The notes under the pieces were generated by a model. The model did no database searches. It was given only the letters and a program-made list of their open reading frames with translations, and had not been told where the DNA came from. A DNA stretch of 64,000 nucleotides, taken from assembly GCA_022573285.1 (NCBI GenBank), contig JACZUF010000013.1, forward strand, positions 1 to 64,000, read 5' to 3'. The translations under genes were made by a program, and so were the position numbers. Below, piece after piece: positions 17,584 to 28,066 of this stretch (positions within the stretch are counted from its first letter, which is position 1; each line of letters opens with the position of its first letter). The stretch is from Chloroflexota bacterium (lineage in GTDB: Bacteria > Chloroflexota > Dehalococcoidia > Lucifugimonadales > UBA3495).

Positions 17584-17797
17584 CCGTTGACCTCTGGTTG
17601 ACCCCACGGGCGGGCGAAGCTGAAGCACGGCCATTTTGCCCCCGGTCAGTCCCGTTGTCAACGCGAATCCGCCGGCGGAGGGCCGGGCCGGACGGGATGC
17701 AACGGGCTGTGGGCCAAGCACCGGAAAAACGGCCCCCGCTGGTATAATCGTGGGAGTATCAAGACGTTTTTCGACGCACAACGGCAGGGGTAGAGAT

Positions 17798-19147
17798 ATG
17801 GACAACTTGGCAGGGATCATATTGGCCGCCGGAGAGGGAATCAGGATGAAGTCCCGGACTCCCAAGGTGCTGCACTGCCTCTGCGGCAAGGAGTTGATCC
17901 GGTATCCGGTGGAGTTGTTGGGCCGGTTGGGCGTGGACCGCATCGTCGTCGTGGTGTCTCCGGCCAATCAGGAAGCGTTGAAAAAGCTGCTGGGCGATTC
18001 GGTGGAATACGCCGTCCAAACCGCCAAGACAGGAACGGCCGGCGCGGTGGAAGCCGCTGCCTCAATGCTCCGGGGAGAGGCCCGGCAGGTCTTGGTCATG
18101 GGCGGCGATTCTCCGCTGGTGACCGAAGGCTCGGTGCGCCGCCTAATCGACGGGCACCTGGCAAATGCACGCCAGATGTCCATCCTCTCAGGCATCGTCC
18201 AAGACAGCGGGGGTCTGGGCCGCATTCACCGGGACCAAGGCTTCCAGCGAAACGTTCTGGGTATCGTCGAGGACACCGAGGACAGCGACAGGGACGGTCA
18301 ACCCGTCGAGGTCAACTCCGGGGTCTACTGCTTCCAAGCCGATTGGCTCTGGGAAAACCTGGGCCGGGTGGAAGCCGGCAATGGCCCAGAGCGGCGTCTA
18401 ACGGACCTGGCGGCCATCGCCGCGGAGCAGGGGGCGGTAGTGGCGGCCCTGCCGTCGGACGACCCTGCCGAGGTCCTGGGAATCAACAACCGGGTGGAAC
18501 TGGCCCGTCTGGAGGACATCCAGCGCCGGCGCATCCGCGAGCGCTGGATGCTGGAGGGCGTGACCATCTCAGACCCCTCATCGGTGATGATTGACGCCGC
18601 AGTGGTGATCGGACAAGACACGCTGGTCCTGCCCAACACCATGCTTTTGGGAAACACCGTCATCGGGTCCGGTTGTGAGGTTGGCCCCGGCTCAACGGTG
18701 AAGGACTCGACCATCGGCGACGACTGCCGGGTAACGTCGTCGGCGCTGGAAGAAGCGGTCATGGAAGCTGGGGTGGGCATCGGCCCGTTCAGTCACCTCA
18801 GGCCGGGGGCCTACTTGGAGTCCGGCGTGCACATCGGGAACTTCGTCGAAGTCAAAGAGAGCCGGTTCGCCGCCGGGGCCGTCATGGGGCATTTTGGCTA
18901 TGTGGGCGACGCGTCGATTGGGGCCAACGTCAACTTGGGCGCCGGCATGGTCACTTGCAACTACGACGGCAAGGACAAACACCGTTCGGTGGTCGAGAAA
19001 GACGCGTTCATCGGCTGTGACACGATGTTGGTGGCGCCGGTCACCGTTGGCGCCGGGGCGGTCACCGGGGCGGGCGCAGTCATCACGAAAGACGTGCCGC
19101 CTGCTAGACTAGCCGTCGGCGTACCTGCTAAGATAATAGACCGATAA
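17798..19147 (+). CDS. glmU: Bifunctional UDP-N-acetylglucosamine pyrophosphorylase / glucosamine-1-phosphate N-acetyltransferase
   Basis: Start MDNLAGIILAAGEGIRMKSRTPKVLH; C-terminal left-handed beta-helix with GPFSHLRPGAYLESGVHIGNFVEVKES and GHFGYVGDASIGANVNLGAGMVTCNYDG. Confidence 0.95.
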   Translation: MDNLAGIILAAGEGIRMKSRTPKVLHCLCGKELIRYPVELLGRLGVDRIVVVVSPANQEALKKLLGDSVEYAVQTAKTGTAGAVEAAASMLRGEARQVLVMGGDSPLVTEGSVRRLIDGHLANARQMSILSGIVQDSGGLGRIHRDQGFQRNVLGIVEDTEDSDRDGQPVEVNSGVYCFQADWLWENLGRVEAGNGPERRLTDLAAIAAEQGAVVAALPSDDPAEVLGINNRVELARLEDIQRRRIRERWMLEGVTISDPSSVMIDAAVVIGQDTLVLPNTMLLGNTVIGSGCEVGPGSTVKDSTIGDDCRVTSSALEEAVMEAGVGIGPFSHLRPGAYLESGVHIGNFVEVKESRFAAGAVMGHFGYVGDASIGANVNLGAGMVTCNYDGKDKHRSVVEKDAFIGCDTMLVAPVTVGAGAVTGAGAVITKDVPPARLAVGVPAKIIDR

Positions 19148-19214
19148 GTGGTTCCAACTGACCTCCCGGTGGCGCTTCCCGCAGGCATAATCACCAAAGC
19201 GGCATATACGCGGG

Positions 19215-20429
19215 TTGACCGGGGGGACGGGGTGTTTGGAAACAGATTATTTACCACAAACCATAGTTTTTATCGCCTTCGTTCTCCTGTTCTCATACCT
19301 GAGCCTCCTGCGCCCAGGTGGGTCTACCGGTCCAACCGGCGGAGATGAGAATCCCTCGGCCCTCTCCGAACCGCTCATCTTCTGGCTAAAAGCGTCCTGT
19401 TTCTTCGCGGTTGTTCTCTCCGGTTTGGCCCTTGTTCAAAGCGTCGCAACCCCCGGTTGGTGGCCCATCGCCTTCATGGCTATTGGACTATTGGCCGGGC
19501 TTTTCTTGATCGACCGCGCGGCAAACTCCCTGATCAATCGTTATCCCGGACTGTCCCGGCCATGGGCCCGGTTGTTTTCTTCCGAGGGCCCAGGAGCGGG
19601 CAGGCCGGCGCTCATCGTCAACGGCCAGGTAAGCAACGGCAACGGCGCCTCGGCGGTCGAGCCTGAAGAGCCGGCCATCACTGAAGAAGAATTGACCAGC
19701 CTTGACGACCGGGACCGGGAGATGCTCCGTTCCATAATCCGTCTGGACGCCACCACCGTTAGAGAAGTCATGGTGCCACGGCTGGACATGGCCGTTGTCG
19801 AGGCCGACTCTCCCCTTAAAGAGGTCGCCGAAACCATGGTGAGCCGTGGCCACAGCCGCCTGCCGGTCTACGAAGAGACCATCGACAGGATACTTGGCAT
19901 TATCCATGCCCGTGACGTCATGGCTTCCCTGGCGATGTCCGACCCCAAGGACTCGCTGCGCAATCTGGTCCGCCCGGCGTTCATCATCCCCGAGACCAAG
20001 CGGGTCGACGACCTTCTGGAAGAACTGCAAGAGCGCCGCACCCAGATCGCCATCGTGGTGGACGAATACGGCGGCACCGAGGGCTTGGTCACCATGGAGG
20101 ACCTGCTGGAGGAGATCGTCGGCGAGATTGAGGACGAGTTCTCCCGGTCCAGGGACGCCCAGGTGATGCATCAACCCGACGGCACGGTGTTGGTGGACGC
20201 CGGGGTAACCACCGAACATGTGGCGGAGATCTTCGGGACCAGCATCGACGGCACCGAAGTGGACACGGTGGGCGGCTACGTCTACCACAGCCTGGGCCGG
20301 ATCCCCCAGACCGGGGACATCGTCGAAACCGGCCACCTGCACATAGAGGTGGTTTCCATGTTGGGGCGGCGTCTCCGGAAACTACGCATCCACCGCATCG
20401 ACGAGGGAGCGGTCAAACCAAGCGTGTAA
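19215..20429 (+). CDS. Hemolysin/CNNM-CorC family membrane protein (CBS pair + CorC_HlyC domain)
   Basis: N-terminal TM helices; TTVREVMVPRLDMAVVE, GHSRLPVYEETIDRILGIIHARDV, VVDEYGGTEGLVTMEDLLEEIVGEIEDE. Confidence 0.9.
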   Translation: MTGGTGCLETDYLPQTIVFIAFVLLFSYLSLLRPGGSTGPTGGDENPSALSEPLIFWLKASCFFAVVLSGLALVQSVATPGWWPIAFMAIGLLAGLFLIDRAANSLINRYPGLSRPWARLFSSEGPGAGRPALIVNGQVSNGNGASAVEPEEPAITEEELTSLDDRDREMLRSIIRLDATTVREVMVPRLDMAVVEADSPLKEVAETMVSRGHSRLPVYEETIDRILGIIHARDVMASLAMSDPKDSLRNLVRPAFIIPETKRVDDLLEELQERRTQIAIVVDEYGGTEGLVTMEDLLEEIVGEIEDEFSRSRDAQVMHQPDGTVLVDAGVTTEHVAEIFGTSIDGTEVDTVGGYVYHSLGRIPQTGDIVETGHLHIEVVSMLGRRLRKLRIHRIDEGAVKPSV

Positions 20430-20452
20430 CTACCCCGGAATTGCAACAACTA

Positions 20453-20485
20453 AAGCGACGCGTAAAGGTGGCGTCGCTTTTTATT
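20453..20485 (+). terminator. Rho-independent terminator
   Basis: aagcgacgc-N9-gcgtcgctt followed by T-rich tract, downstream of the CorC-family gene. Confidence 0.85.
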
Positions 20486-20650
20486 TGGGGCCAACGTTTT
20501 TTCAAGCGTTGCAACGCGCGTCGGCCCGCAGTGGCAATCTACAGCAAGGGGCCGGATGAAGAACGAGACCCCTCCCTTCGCTCGGAGCGACAGCGAGGGG
20601 TGCATGGTCTGCTTGTATGCCGAGGTGCAGCGTGGACGCCCGGACGGGTC

Positions 20651-21478
20651 CTACCTGAGGGCGATCAATTCCCCCGAGACCACCAGGCGGTAGTCGTAAA
20701 CGAACCGTGGCACAGAGGACACCAGCTTTATGTCCGCGTTCGGACTCGCATCCAGCCGCAGGTCGTCTTGGTGCACCACCCGGCTGGAGGTCGCCCGGTA
20801 GAGGAACTGGTTGATGCCGTTGTCGGTGATGATGAAGACGTCTTCGCCGTTGCGCAGCTTCTCCGGGACCTTTTGCAGATTGAAGAAGACCGACCCTTCC
20901 CGGCTGATGGGGCTCTCGGTATGCCCAAAGTACCAGGAGGTGCCCGTCTCGCCGGCGTTGGCCGATTCGGGGATGTGGCCCACGGTGTTGTCGGGGCTCT
21001 CATAGGTCCGGCTGTCTCCCAGGTCCAAGATGGCCAGTTCAGAGACCGTCGAATCAACGCCAATGGCCGGGACCAGAATCCTGGTGGAAGGCGGGATGTC
21101 GGCGAGGGTGACGCCGGTTTCGCCGATGGGTGAGAAACCGCTGAGCAACGCCTGTTCCCTCAAGTAGGCGGGCTCGTAGCCGTACAGGTTGTCCCAAGAG
21201 TCGGCTGGAACGGCCTTGCCGGGGAACAGACTAACGTCGGAGGCAGAACTCCCGGAAATGGCATTGACCGTCCTCGGTTGCAAGACGGCCGCCAGATCGT
21301 CCAGGTTGGACTTGGCTTTGGCCGAGTAGCCGTAGTAAGCGCCGCCCGACGCCAGCAGCAGAAAACCAAAGACTAGAAGAAATATTCCTGTGAATCTGGC
21401 GATACGCCGCTGTAGACGCCCTCGGATAAGCAGATAATCGTATCCGGCTTCCATGCCACCTCCTTCAACCCTCACCAC
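20651..21478 (-). CDS. Sortase-family protein lacking the catalytic cysteine
   Basis: TM helix; TRILVPAIGVDSTVSEL, TSWYFGHTES, and TLxTC-equivalent IKLVSSVPRFVYDYRLVV; no Cys in the 275 aa. Confidence 0.78.
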   Translation of the reverse strand: MVRVEGGGMEAGYDYLLIRGRLQRRIARFTGIFLLVFGFLLLASGGAYYGYSAKAKSNLDDLAAVLQPRTVNAISGSSASDVSLFPGKAVPADSWDNLYGYEPAYLREQALLSGFSPIGETGVTLADIPPSTRILVPAIGVDSTVSELAILDLGDSRTYESPDNTVGHIPESANAGETGTSWYFGHTESPISREGSVFFNLQKVPEKLRNGEDVFIITDNGINQFLYRATSSRVVHQDDLRLDASPNADIKLVSSVPRFVYDYRLVVSGELIALR

Positions 21479-21534
21479 CCGAAACCCATGGCTGTACGGA
21501 AAGCCCGGTCCTGGGAAATTATCTTATAAAGAGA

Positions 21535-21732
21535 CTAGCGTGCCCTGGGGGTGTTCATGCCGCCAGGGGAGATGGGCTCGTTGAGATAGATATCGCCGTT
21601 GCGAATCTTGATGTTGAACCCGCAGATTGGGTTGATGCAAACCCAGGCCTTGTAATGGACAGCGGCCCCCTGGCCGCCGTAGTCCGAGAGAGGGACGAGA
21701 CTCCCAATATCACAACTCAAACATTTGGGCAT
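21535..21732 (-). CDS. Small zinc-ribbon-like protein
   Basis: MPKCLSCDIGSLVPLSDYGG...WVCINPICGFNIKI: CxxC ... CxxxxC. Confidence 0.6.
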   Translation of the reverse strand: MPKCLSCDIGSLVPLSDYGGQGAAVHYKAWVCINPICGFNIKIRNGDIYLNEPISPGGMNTPRAR

Positions 21733-21911
21733 AGCCGATTCTTCCACGAACTCCTCCTCCCAACTCGGAATGGGCCGAGTATACCACCGTCAATTGGCCG
21801 GGAACTACAAAATATTGCATGATGTTTACTAATATTGACGAGACCAGGCAACATAATTATGAGATTCGTTATTATGTCGCCTGGTCACATTTTCATTCTT
21901 TGCGATTATGT

Positions 21912-23519
21912 CTACTCTAAGAAGTCTTTAAGTTTCCGTGAGCGGGTGGGATGGCGCAATTTCCGTAACGCCTTCGCCTCGATCTGACGGATTCTTTCAC
22001 GGGTCACGCCGAACTCCCGGCCGACCTCTTCCAAGGTCCTGCTTCGTCCGTCCTCCAGGCCGAACCGGAGCTGTAGCACCCGGCCCTCGCGCTCGGTCAA
22101 GGTGTGCAGCACCTCGCTCACCTGCTCCTTTAGCAGTTGGAACGAGGCCGCGTCCGCCGGCGCCAGTGCGTTCCGGTCCTCGATAAAGTCCCCCAGATGG
22201 GAGTCCTCTTCCTCGCCGATGGGCGTCTCGAGGGAGACAGGCTCCTGGGATATCTTGAGGATCTCTTCGACCTTCTCGGGGCCGATCTCCATGGCCTTGC
22301 CAATCTCCTCAGGGGTGGGCTCGCGGCCGTACTCCTGGAGCAACCGGCGGTGTTGGCGCATCAATTTGTTGATGGTTTCCACCATGTGCACCGGGATGCG
22401 AATGGTCCGCGCCTGGTCGGCAATGGCCCTGGTGATGGCCTGCCGGATCCACCAGGTGGCGTAGGTGCTGAACTTATAGCCTTTGCGGTAGTCGAACTTC
22501 TCCACCGCCCGGATCAGGCCGATGTTGCCCTCTTGGATCATGTCCAATAGGGCCATGCCCCTTCCGATGTACTTCTTGGCCACGCTGACCACCAATCGGA
22601 GGTTGGCTTCGGTCAGGCGGGCCTGGGCCCGTTCGCTCTCGGCGTCGATCCGCCGGAAGTAGGCGCGGAACAGCGGGTCCAGTTCCTGCAGGTCGGAGAA
22701 GCTGCTCAGCTCGGAGAGTTTGGCGTCCAACTGGTCAAGGGTGCTGTCTGCCAGGACATCCACTGCATCGGGCGGGACGAGCCACGAACTGAGGGAGAGC
22801 GAGATGACCTGTTGGTAGACATCGTCCGGGTATTCGTTGAGGTCTTCAGCCATGGCCGCCAGCAGGTCTACCGAGACCTCGGCGTCGATGGCGTCCCTGA
22901 GTTTCTTGTGGTCCGTTATCTGGGAAATGGTCAGGTTGGATGGCAGTCCCAGTTGTTCGGATAGGGCGTTCACCAAAGGCCCCGCCGCGACCATCCGCTT
23001 CAACAACCCGGCCGTGATCTCCCACGGGCGTGGTTGGCGTCCTTCCAGTTCGGTTAATTCCTTTCTGAGACCTTCAAGGTGCTTGCCGCCCTCGATCTTC
23101 CGGGCCAGCGAGCGTTCATCGGCGGAGGTCAGGAGGCGGACCCGGCCGATCTCACGCAGGTACATGCGGACCGGGTCGTCCAAGACTTCCACGGACTCGG
23201 TCTCGGGCTCCCACTCCGGTTCGTCGGAGTCACTATCGGCGTCACTGTCGGGGCTCTCGGTACTGTCGGTACTGTCGGTACTGTCGCCCTCTTTTTCCGC
23301 CGGCTGGACGCCGTCCCACGGCGCTTCACTGGGGTTCTGGGCCAGGTTGGCCGGTCTGACGCCGGACATGCCCTCGCCATCGGCGCCATCATCGTCCCGG
23401 GTGGCGTCGACATTCCGGATTATGTCCAGTACGGGGTCCGGAGTATCGGAGTCTTCCTGCCGGGATTCTAGGAAGTCCTCCGGAGTCAATTCGCTTGAAC
23501 TGTTTCTTCTCTTAACCAA
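21912..23519 (-). CDS. rpoD: RNA polymerase primary sigma factor
   Basis: [91 protein letters not shown]-terminal region 4. Confidence 0.97.
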   Translation of the reverse strand: MVKRRNSSSELTPEDFLESRQEDSDTPDPVLDIIRNVDATRDDDGADGEGMSGVRPANLAQNPSEAPWDGVQPAEKEGDSTDSTDSTESPDSDADSDSDEPEWEPETESVEVLDDPVRMYLREIGRVRLLTSADERSLARKIEGGKHLEGLRKELTELEGRQPRPWEITAGLLKRMVAAGPLVNALSEQLGLPSNLTISQITDHKKLRDAIDAEVSVDLLAAMAEDLNEYPDDVYQQVISLSLSSWLVPPDAVDVLADSTLDQLDAKLSELSSFSDLQELDPLFRAYFRRIDAESERAQARLTEANLRLVVSVAKKYIGRGMALLDMIQEGNIGLIRAVEKFDYRKGYKFSTYATWWIRQAITRAIADQARTIRIPVHMVETINKLMRQHRRLLQEYGREPTPEEIGKAMEIGPEKVEEILKISQEPVSLETPIGEEEDSHLGDFIEDRNALAPADAASFQLLKEQVSEVLHTLTEREGRVLQLRFGLEDGRSRTLEEVGREFGVTRERIRQIEAKALRKLRHPTRSRKLKDFLE

Positions 23520-23528
23520 TGCGCCTCC

Positions 23529-25361
23529 TCAGCCGGAGATTTCCTGTGCCTGGCCTCTCCGGAGGCCTTCGTTTTTCTTGATCTGTTGGTTCAAATGCAG
23601 GATATCGTCGTGCTCGCCGTCCTCCAAGTCGGGAGGCGATTCGGCGAAACGTATGACTTCTTCGGATTTTAGGTTTCTAAGGTTTCGCTCTTCCAGCCGG
23701 GACGCCACTTCCAAGAATGAGGTGGTCCGGCCGTTCGTGTCCAAGGGGATAACGGGCTTTTCCAGCAGCGCGTTAAGGTGTGCGGCGACCTCATCGTCGC
23801 CGTCCCGTCTAACCGTCGCCAACGTTTCAGCTTGGTCCATGCCAGGCCCAGCCTCCAGCCAGCGGGTGAAGAGCTCCCGGTTTTCGTGACGCCGGAAGAA
23901 TTCAGCGCGCAATCCATCCGCCAGCTCCCGCAGCTCCGGAAAACCCAAGAGCAATTGCAGGCAGTGTTCCTCCATCGGGTCGTGGTCCAACTTGGCGAAA
24001 GGCGACGCTGTCTCGGCAGCGGGACGCTGCTCCGCGCGGCGGGCGCGCCGGGCCACCGTCGGGCGGCTCAGGGCGGCCTTTACAGTATCGATGGGGACAC
24101 TTAGTTTGTCCGCCAACAATTCAACGGCATTTGCCTGCTGGACGCCCCCGCCAAGAAGGTGGATAAACGGAGCGGCCTCGGCAACGATCTGGGCCTTTCC
24201 CTGAGATGTAGTCGTATCGCCATGGTGCGTATATGCATCGATCCGGAAATTTATAGCTGGCACTGCGGAGTCAACCAATTTCGCCCAATCAGTGGGGGAA
24301 CGGTGAATCACTTCATCCGGGTCCTGACCCGGCGGCATGACGATTATTCTCGGGTCTGGATCGGCTGCCTGTGGAGAGCCATCCGGTCCCTGGTGTCTGT
24401 TCGCCTTGGTCCGGAAATTTTCCTGAATCACGTCCAGACTGCGCAGCGTGGCCGCCTGTCCCGCGGCGTCTTGGTCCAGCGCCATCGTAATTTTGCCGGT
24501 GAGGCGTCGAATCTCATCAACCTGGAACTCGGTCAGCGCCGTTCCCATCTGCGCCACGACGTTCTTGAACCCGGCCTGGTGGGCCGCGATGGCGTCCATG
24601 TAGCCTTCTACGATGACAGCGCCCTCTCGCCTCACTTCGGTCCGGGCCCGGTCCAGGGCGTACAGGAGCCGGCTCTTGTCGAACATGGGCCCCTGGGGCG
24701 AGTTCAGGTACTTGGGCTCCGAGCCGTCCAGAGACCTGGCCCCGAACCCCACCAGATTTCCGTGGGCGTCGCGGATGGGGAACATCAAACGTCCCCGGAA
24801 CAGGTCGTGGTTCAGACCGTCATCTCCGGTGCGCACCACTCCCGCGCTGGCCAGTTGTTCCGGCGAGTAGCCCTCCCGGGTCAGGTGGTTCTTGAGCGAC
24901 TCGCCGTCGGAGGGGCTGAGTCCCACCGCGAAGGCCTCGATGGCCTGTTTGTCCAGTCCGCGCTGCTCCAGGTACTCCCTGGCGGATGCTCCCTGGGCCG
25001 ACGCCAGCGTGCGCTGAAAGAAGGCCCGGGCGTCTTCATTTATCTTGTGGGCCGCTTCGTCTCGGGGGCTCTGTCCCCTCTGGGGAAGGGAGACGCCCGT
25101 CTGCTGGGCCAATTGACGCAGCGCCTCGCCGAACTCCAGGTTCTCGGCGCGCATCACGAAAGACAACACATCGCCGCCGGTGGCACAGGCCCCAAAGCAA
25201 CGCCACGACTGCCGGTCGGGAAAGACGTGGAACGAGGGCGTCTTTTCCTGATGGAAGGGGCAGTTGGCTTTATAGCTACGGCCGGACCGTTGCAGGGGAA
25301 CGCGCTGGGAAATTACCTCGACAATGTCCAACCGGCTCTTAACGTCATCGACGACGGTCAT
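23529..25361 (-). CDS. dnaG: DNA primase
   Basis: Start MTVVDDVKSRLDIVEVISQRV; zinc motif CPFHQEKTPSFHV; EGYMDAIAAHQAGFKNVVAQMGTALTE; DQDAAGQAA. Confidence 0.96.
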   Translation of the reverse strand: MTVVDDVKSRLDIVEVISQRVPLQRSGRSYKANCPFHQEKTPSFHVFPDRQSWRCFGACATGGDVLSFVMRAENLEFGEALRQLAQQTGVSLPQRGQSPRDEAAHKINEDARAFFQRTLASAQGASAREYLEQRGLDKQAIEAFAVGLSPSDGESLKNHLTREGYSPEQLASAGVVRTGDDGLNHDLFRGRLMFPIRDAHGNLVGFGARSLDGSEPKYLNSPQGPMFDKSRLLYALDRARTEVRREGAVIVEGYMDAIAAHQAGFKNVVAQMGTALTEFQVDEIRRLTGKITMALDQDAAGQAATLRSLDVIQENFRTKANRHQGPDGSPQAADPDPRIIVMPPGQDPDEVIHRSPTDWAKLVDSAVPAINFRIDAYTHHGDTTTSQGKAQIVAEAAPFIHLLGGGVQQANAVELLADKLSVPIDTVKAALSRPTVARRARRAEQRPAAETASPFAKLDHDPMEEHCLQLLLGFPELRELADGLRAEFFRRHENRELFTRWLEAGPGMDQAETLATVRRDGDDEVAAHLNALLEKPVIPLDTNGRTTSFLEVASRLEERNLRNLKSEEVIRFAESPPDLEDGEHDDILHLNQQIKKNEGLRRGQAQEISG

Positions 25362-25636
25362 GGTCCGCCCTCTTCGCCGGTGAGCCTGCCACCCGTTGGC
25401 CGCCCGTCTGATTCGCTCAAGTGCTCCGTGGCTCCACCGCCCAACAACAGGTTTGACTGGACTCAACTACACGCAATGCGCACAATAGGTCAAGCTTATT
25501 TTATCATGGAGGCCGACCTTTGGACAGGCGATCTTGACCGGCTAGCCATATCATTTGATGAAGCCGATGCCGGATGGGATGCAGGCTTCCGGCAGGAAGG
25601 GGACGAAGCCGCCGCCGCCAGAGACCTGAGCCGGAC

Positions 25637-26446
25637 CTAGGTAAGCCGTTCGGCCAGTTCCCGCTTCCGGTCCAGCATCTCTTGAAGGGAGTCGGTAACG
25701 ACGGCATCCAAGCGGGCGGCTGCCATCTTCTCCATGTTCCGGTCAAAATCCAGGTCCCAGGCCAGCACCCGGGAGCCTCGGGCCTGGAACTTCCGGTGCA
25801 GCGTGGGGTTGTAAGAGTCTTTGGCCGGGTCGTACCAGTCGGCCTGCACCAGGGGGCTGAAGCAGCGTGAGCGGATGGGAAAGGGGTGATGGCGGGACCA
25901 GATGTATCCCCGGGCGATCTGCGGCTCAATCTTCCTGAGTTCGGACAACGATATTGGGTTGAAGCTGGCCACCAGGGTGCTATCCCACCGCGCGTGACGC
26001 CGCACCACCTCCGCCACCCGGTGGGCGATCAGCCTCATCCCTTTCATGATGACCTTCATCTCCACGTTGATCAGGAAGTCCGCGGGAAGAGACTCGAACG
26101 CCTCGTCCAAAGTGGGTGGCGGCTCTCCCTCGAATCCGGGGCCGAACCAAGACCCAGCGTCCAGACCGAGGACCTCTTCTTGGGTGTAGTGGTTCACCGG
26201 CCCGCTGCCGTTGGAGGTGCGGTCCAGGCAACGGTCGTGGAACACCACCAACCTTTCGTCTTTGGTGAGGCGGACGTCCAATTCGATGCCGTCGGCGCCC
26301 AGGTCAAGGGCCTTCCTGAAGGCCGGAATGGTGTTCTCCGGCGCGTTGGCGACGTCACCCCGGTGGGCGATGATCAGGGGAAGGGGCTGAGAGCCGGGAG
26401 CGAAATCCCAGCGGGTCACACGTCCGGTGGTAATGTGGATTGCCAA
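25637..26446 (-). CDS. Glycerophosphodiester phosphodiesterase family protein
   Basis: IAHRGDVANAPENTIPAFRKALDLGADGIELDVRLTKDERLVVFHDRCLDRTSNG. Confidence 0.95.
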   Translation of the reverse strand: MAIHITTGRVTRWDFAPGSQPLPLIIAHRGDVANAPENTIPAFRKALDLGADGIELDVRLTKDERLVVFHDRCLDRTSNGSGPVNHYTQEEVLGLDAGSWFGPGFEGEPPPTLDEAFESLPADFLINVEMKVIMKGMRLIAHRVAEVVRRHARWDSTLVASFNPISLSELRKIEPQIARGYIWSRHHPFPIRSRCFSPLVQADWYDPAKDSYNPTLHRKFQARGSRVLAWDLDFDRNMEKMAAARLDAVVTDSLQEMLDRKRELAERLT

Positions 26447-26650
26447 GTTGGGACCTCGATGCGCCGGTGGTTACGGCCAGGCCTATGCACCATACCCAGG
26501 GCCTTCGTTGGGTGTCAAGAAAGACTTGGAGGCCATGGCCGGACACTGGGAGTAGAATAACCAGGCTATCCCGCTTTCCCGTGGCTGCACGATCCGTGAA
26601 TTCCGTGCGATCCGGGCGATCCGGGCAGCCATCCGAGGCATTGTGGGGGC

Positions 26651-27952
26651 ATGAGGCGATTTTCAGGGGTTAGAGGAACGTTGTGGCCGGTGCTGCAAAG
26701 CGCCGATTTTCGCGTTATCTGGTATGTAGGCAGCCTGGGCGAGGTCGGCCGGCGTATGGAACTGCTGGTCTTGAGCTGGCTGATCCTCCAGTTGACCGAC
26801 TCTTACTTCCAACTGGGTCTGGTGCTGGCGTTCAATAATCTGTCCCGGCCGATGGTCTCCATGTTCTCCGGCTACATCGCCGACCGGTTTCCCAGGGGCC
26901 GGACCCTGCTGGCGGGTCAGGCGATAAACGTTCTGACCACGGCCACCCTGTTGTCGGTGATTGCCTATGACTTCGATCTGATCAAGCCTTGGCACGTGTT
27001 TGGGGCGGTGTTCATCCAGGGGATAACCAAGGCCATCGAGGACCCGTCCCGCCGCACCGCCATCTTCGACATCGTCGGCCAGCGGCGGTTGGTCAACGCT
27101 CTTTCCCTTGACGTGATCAGTCACAACATCGGGAAGATGGCCGGGCCCATAATGGGCGGGATTCTGCTGGACACCACCGGGTTCACCGGGGCCTACTCCT
27201 TCTTGCTGTCGGTCCATATCTGCAATCTGGCCCTGATGACCAGGCTTCGGATACCCAATTACCAGGGTCCGGCCCAGATCGAGCCGGTCTTGCGCAGCTT
27301 GAAGGTTGCTGTAAGTTACGCCTGGCGAAGCCCGGTGCTGGTGAGTTTGTTCTATATCACCATCGTGATGAACGCCCTGGCCTTTCCCGTCCAGCAGTTC
27401 ATACCCGCCATCGGCCGCGATCACTTGGGCGTTGGCGTCATATTGGTGGGCCTCCTGGTCGCCGCCGACGGGTTCGGGCAACTGGCGGGCGCGGGAATCA
27501 TGGCCATAAGCCGCGACCTGCGCTACCACGGACGGGTCTTCGTGCTGGGTTCTCTAGGAGTCCTGGTGATCGGCGCCATCTTTGTATGGTCGCCGTGGTA
27601 CGGGCTGACCTTCGGGCTGCTGACCATCAGCGGCATCGCGCAGTCGGGTTTCTCCACCATGCAGAGCGCCGTGACCATGCTGGCCACCCCCCACGACATG
27701 CGGGGCCGGATGATGGGGCTGCTCAGCGTGTGCATCGGCGCCGGAACGCCCTTGGGGGCCTTGGAGTTGGGGGCGTTGGCTTCGGCAGTCTCCATTCAGT
27801 CGGCCATATCCCTAAACGCCCTAGCCGGGTTATTGCTTCTCTTGCCAGCCATCGCCTTCACTTCCCTTCCTTGGAAGCCCCTGAGCCAGGCGGAAACCGA
27901 GCCAGCGCTGGAGCCGGATGCGGCCCCGGAGCCCGCCGCCGGCGAGGCCTAG
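26651..27952 (+). CDS. MFS transporter
   Basis: 433 aa polytopic; YIADRFPRGRTLLAGQ motif. Confidence 0.88.
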   Translation: MRRFSGVRGTLWPVLQSADFRVIWYVGSLGEVGRRMELLVLSWLILQLTDSYFQLGLVLAFNNLSRPMVSMFSGYIADRFPRGRTLLAGQAINVLTTATLLSVIAYDFDLIKPWHVFGAVFIQGITKAIEDPSRRTAIFDIVGQRRLVNALSLDVISHNIGKMAGPIMGGILLDTTGFTGAYSFLLSVHICNLALMTRLRIPNYQGPAQIEPVLRSLKVAVSYAWRSPVLVSLFYITIVMNALAFPVQQFIPAIGRDHLGVGVILVGLLVAADGFGQLAGAGIMAISRDLRYHGRVFVLGSLGVLVIGAIFVWSPWYGLTFGLLTISGIAQSGFSTMQSAVTMLATPHDMRGRMMGLLSVCIGAGTPLGALELGALASAVSIQSAISLNALAGLLLLLPAIAFTSLPWKPLSQAETEPALEPDAAPEPAAGEA

Positions 27953-28066
27953 CCCTGAGAGCTTGTCCGGCCCGCTTTCCCTTGCCCACCTTCATGGGAA
28001 CCGTTATATTCTGGTAGGCTGACCGTACGACCTCCTGAGACGACCCGAACAAGACCCGGAGTAGAC

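Noticed and set aside
22837-23889. 350-aa plus-strand ORF
   Set aside because: Antisense to rpoD/dnaG; Ser-rich shadow frame.
24159-25640. 493-aa plus-strand ORF
   Set aside because: Antisense to dnaG, no recognisable motifs.
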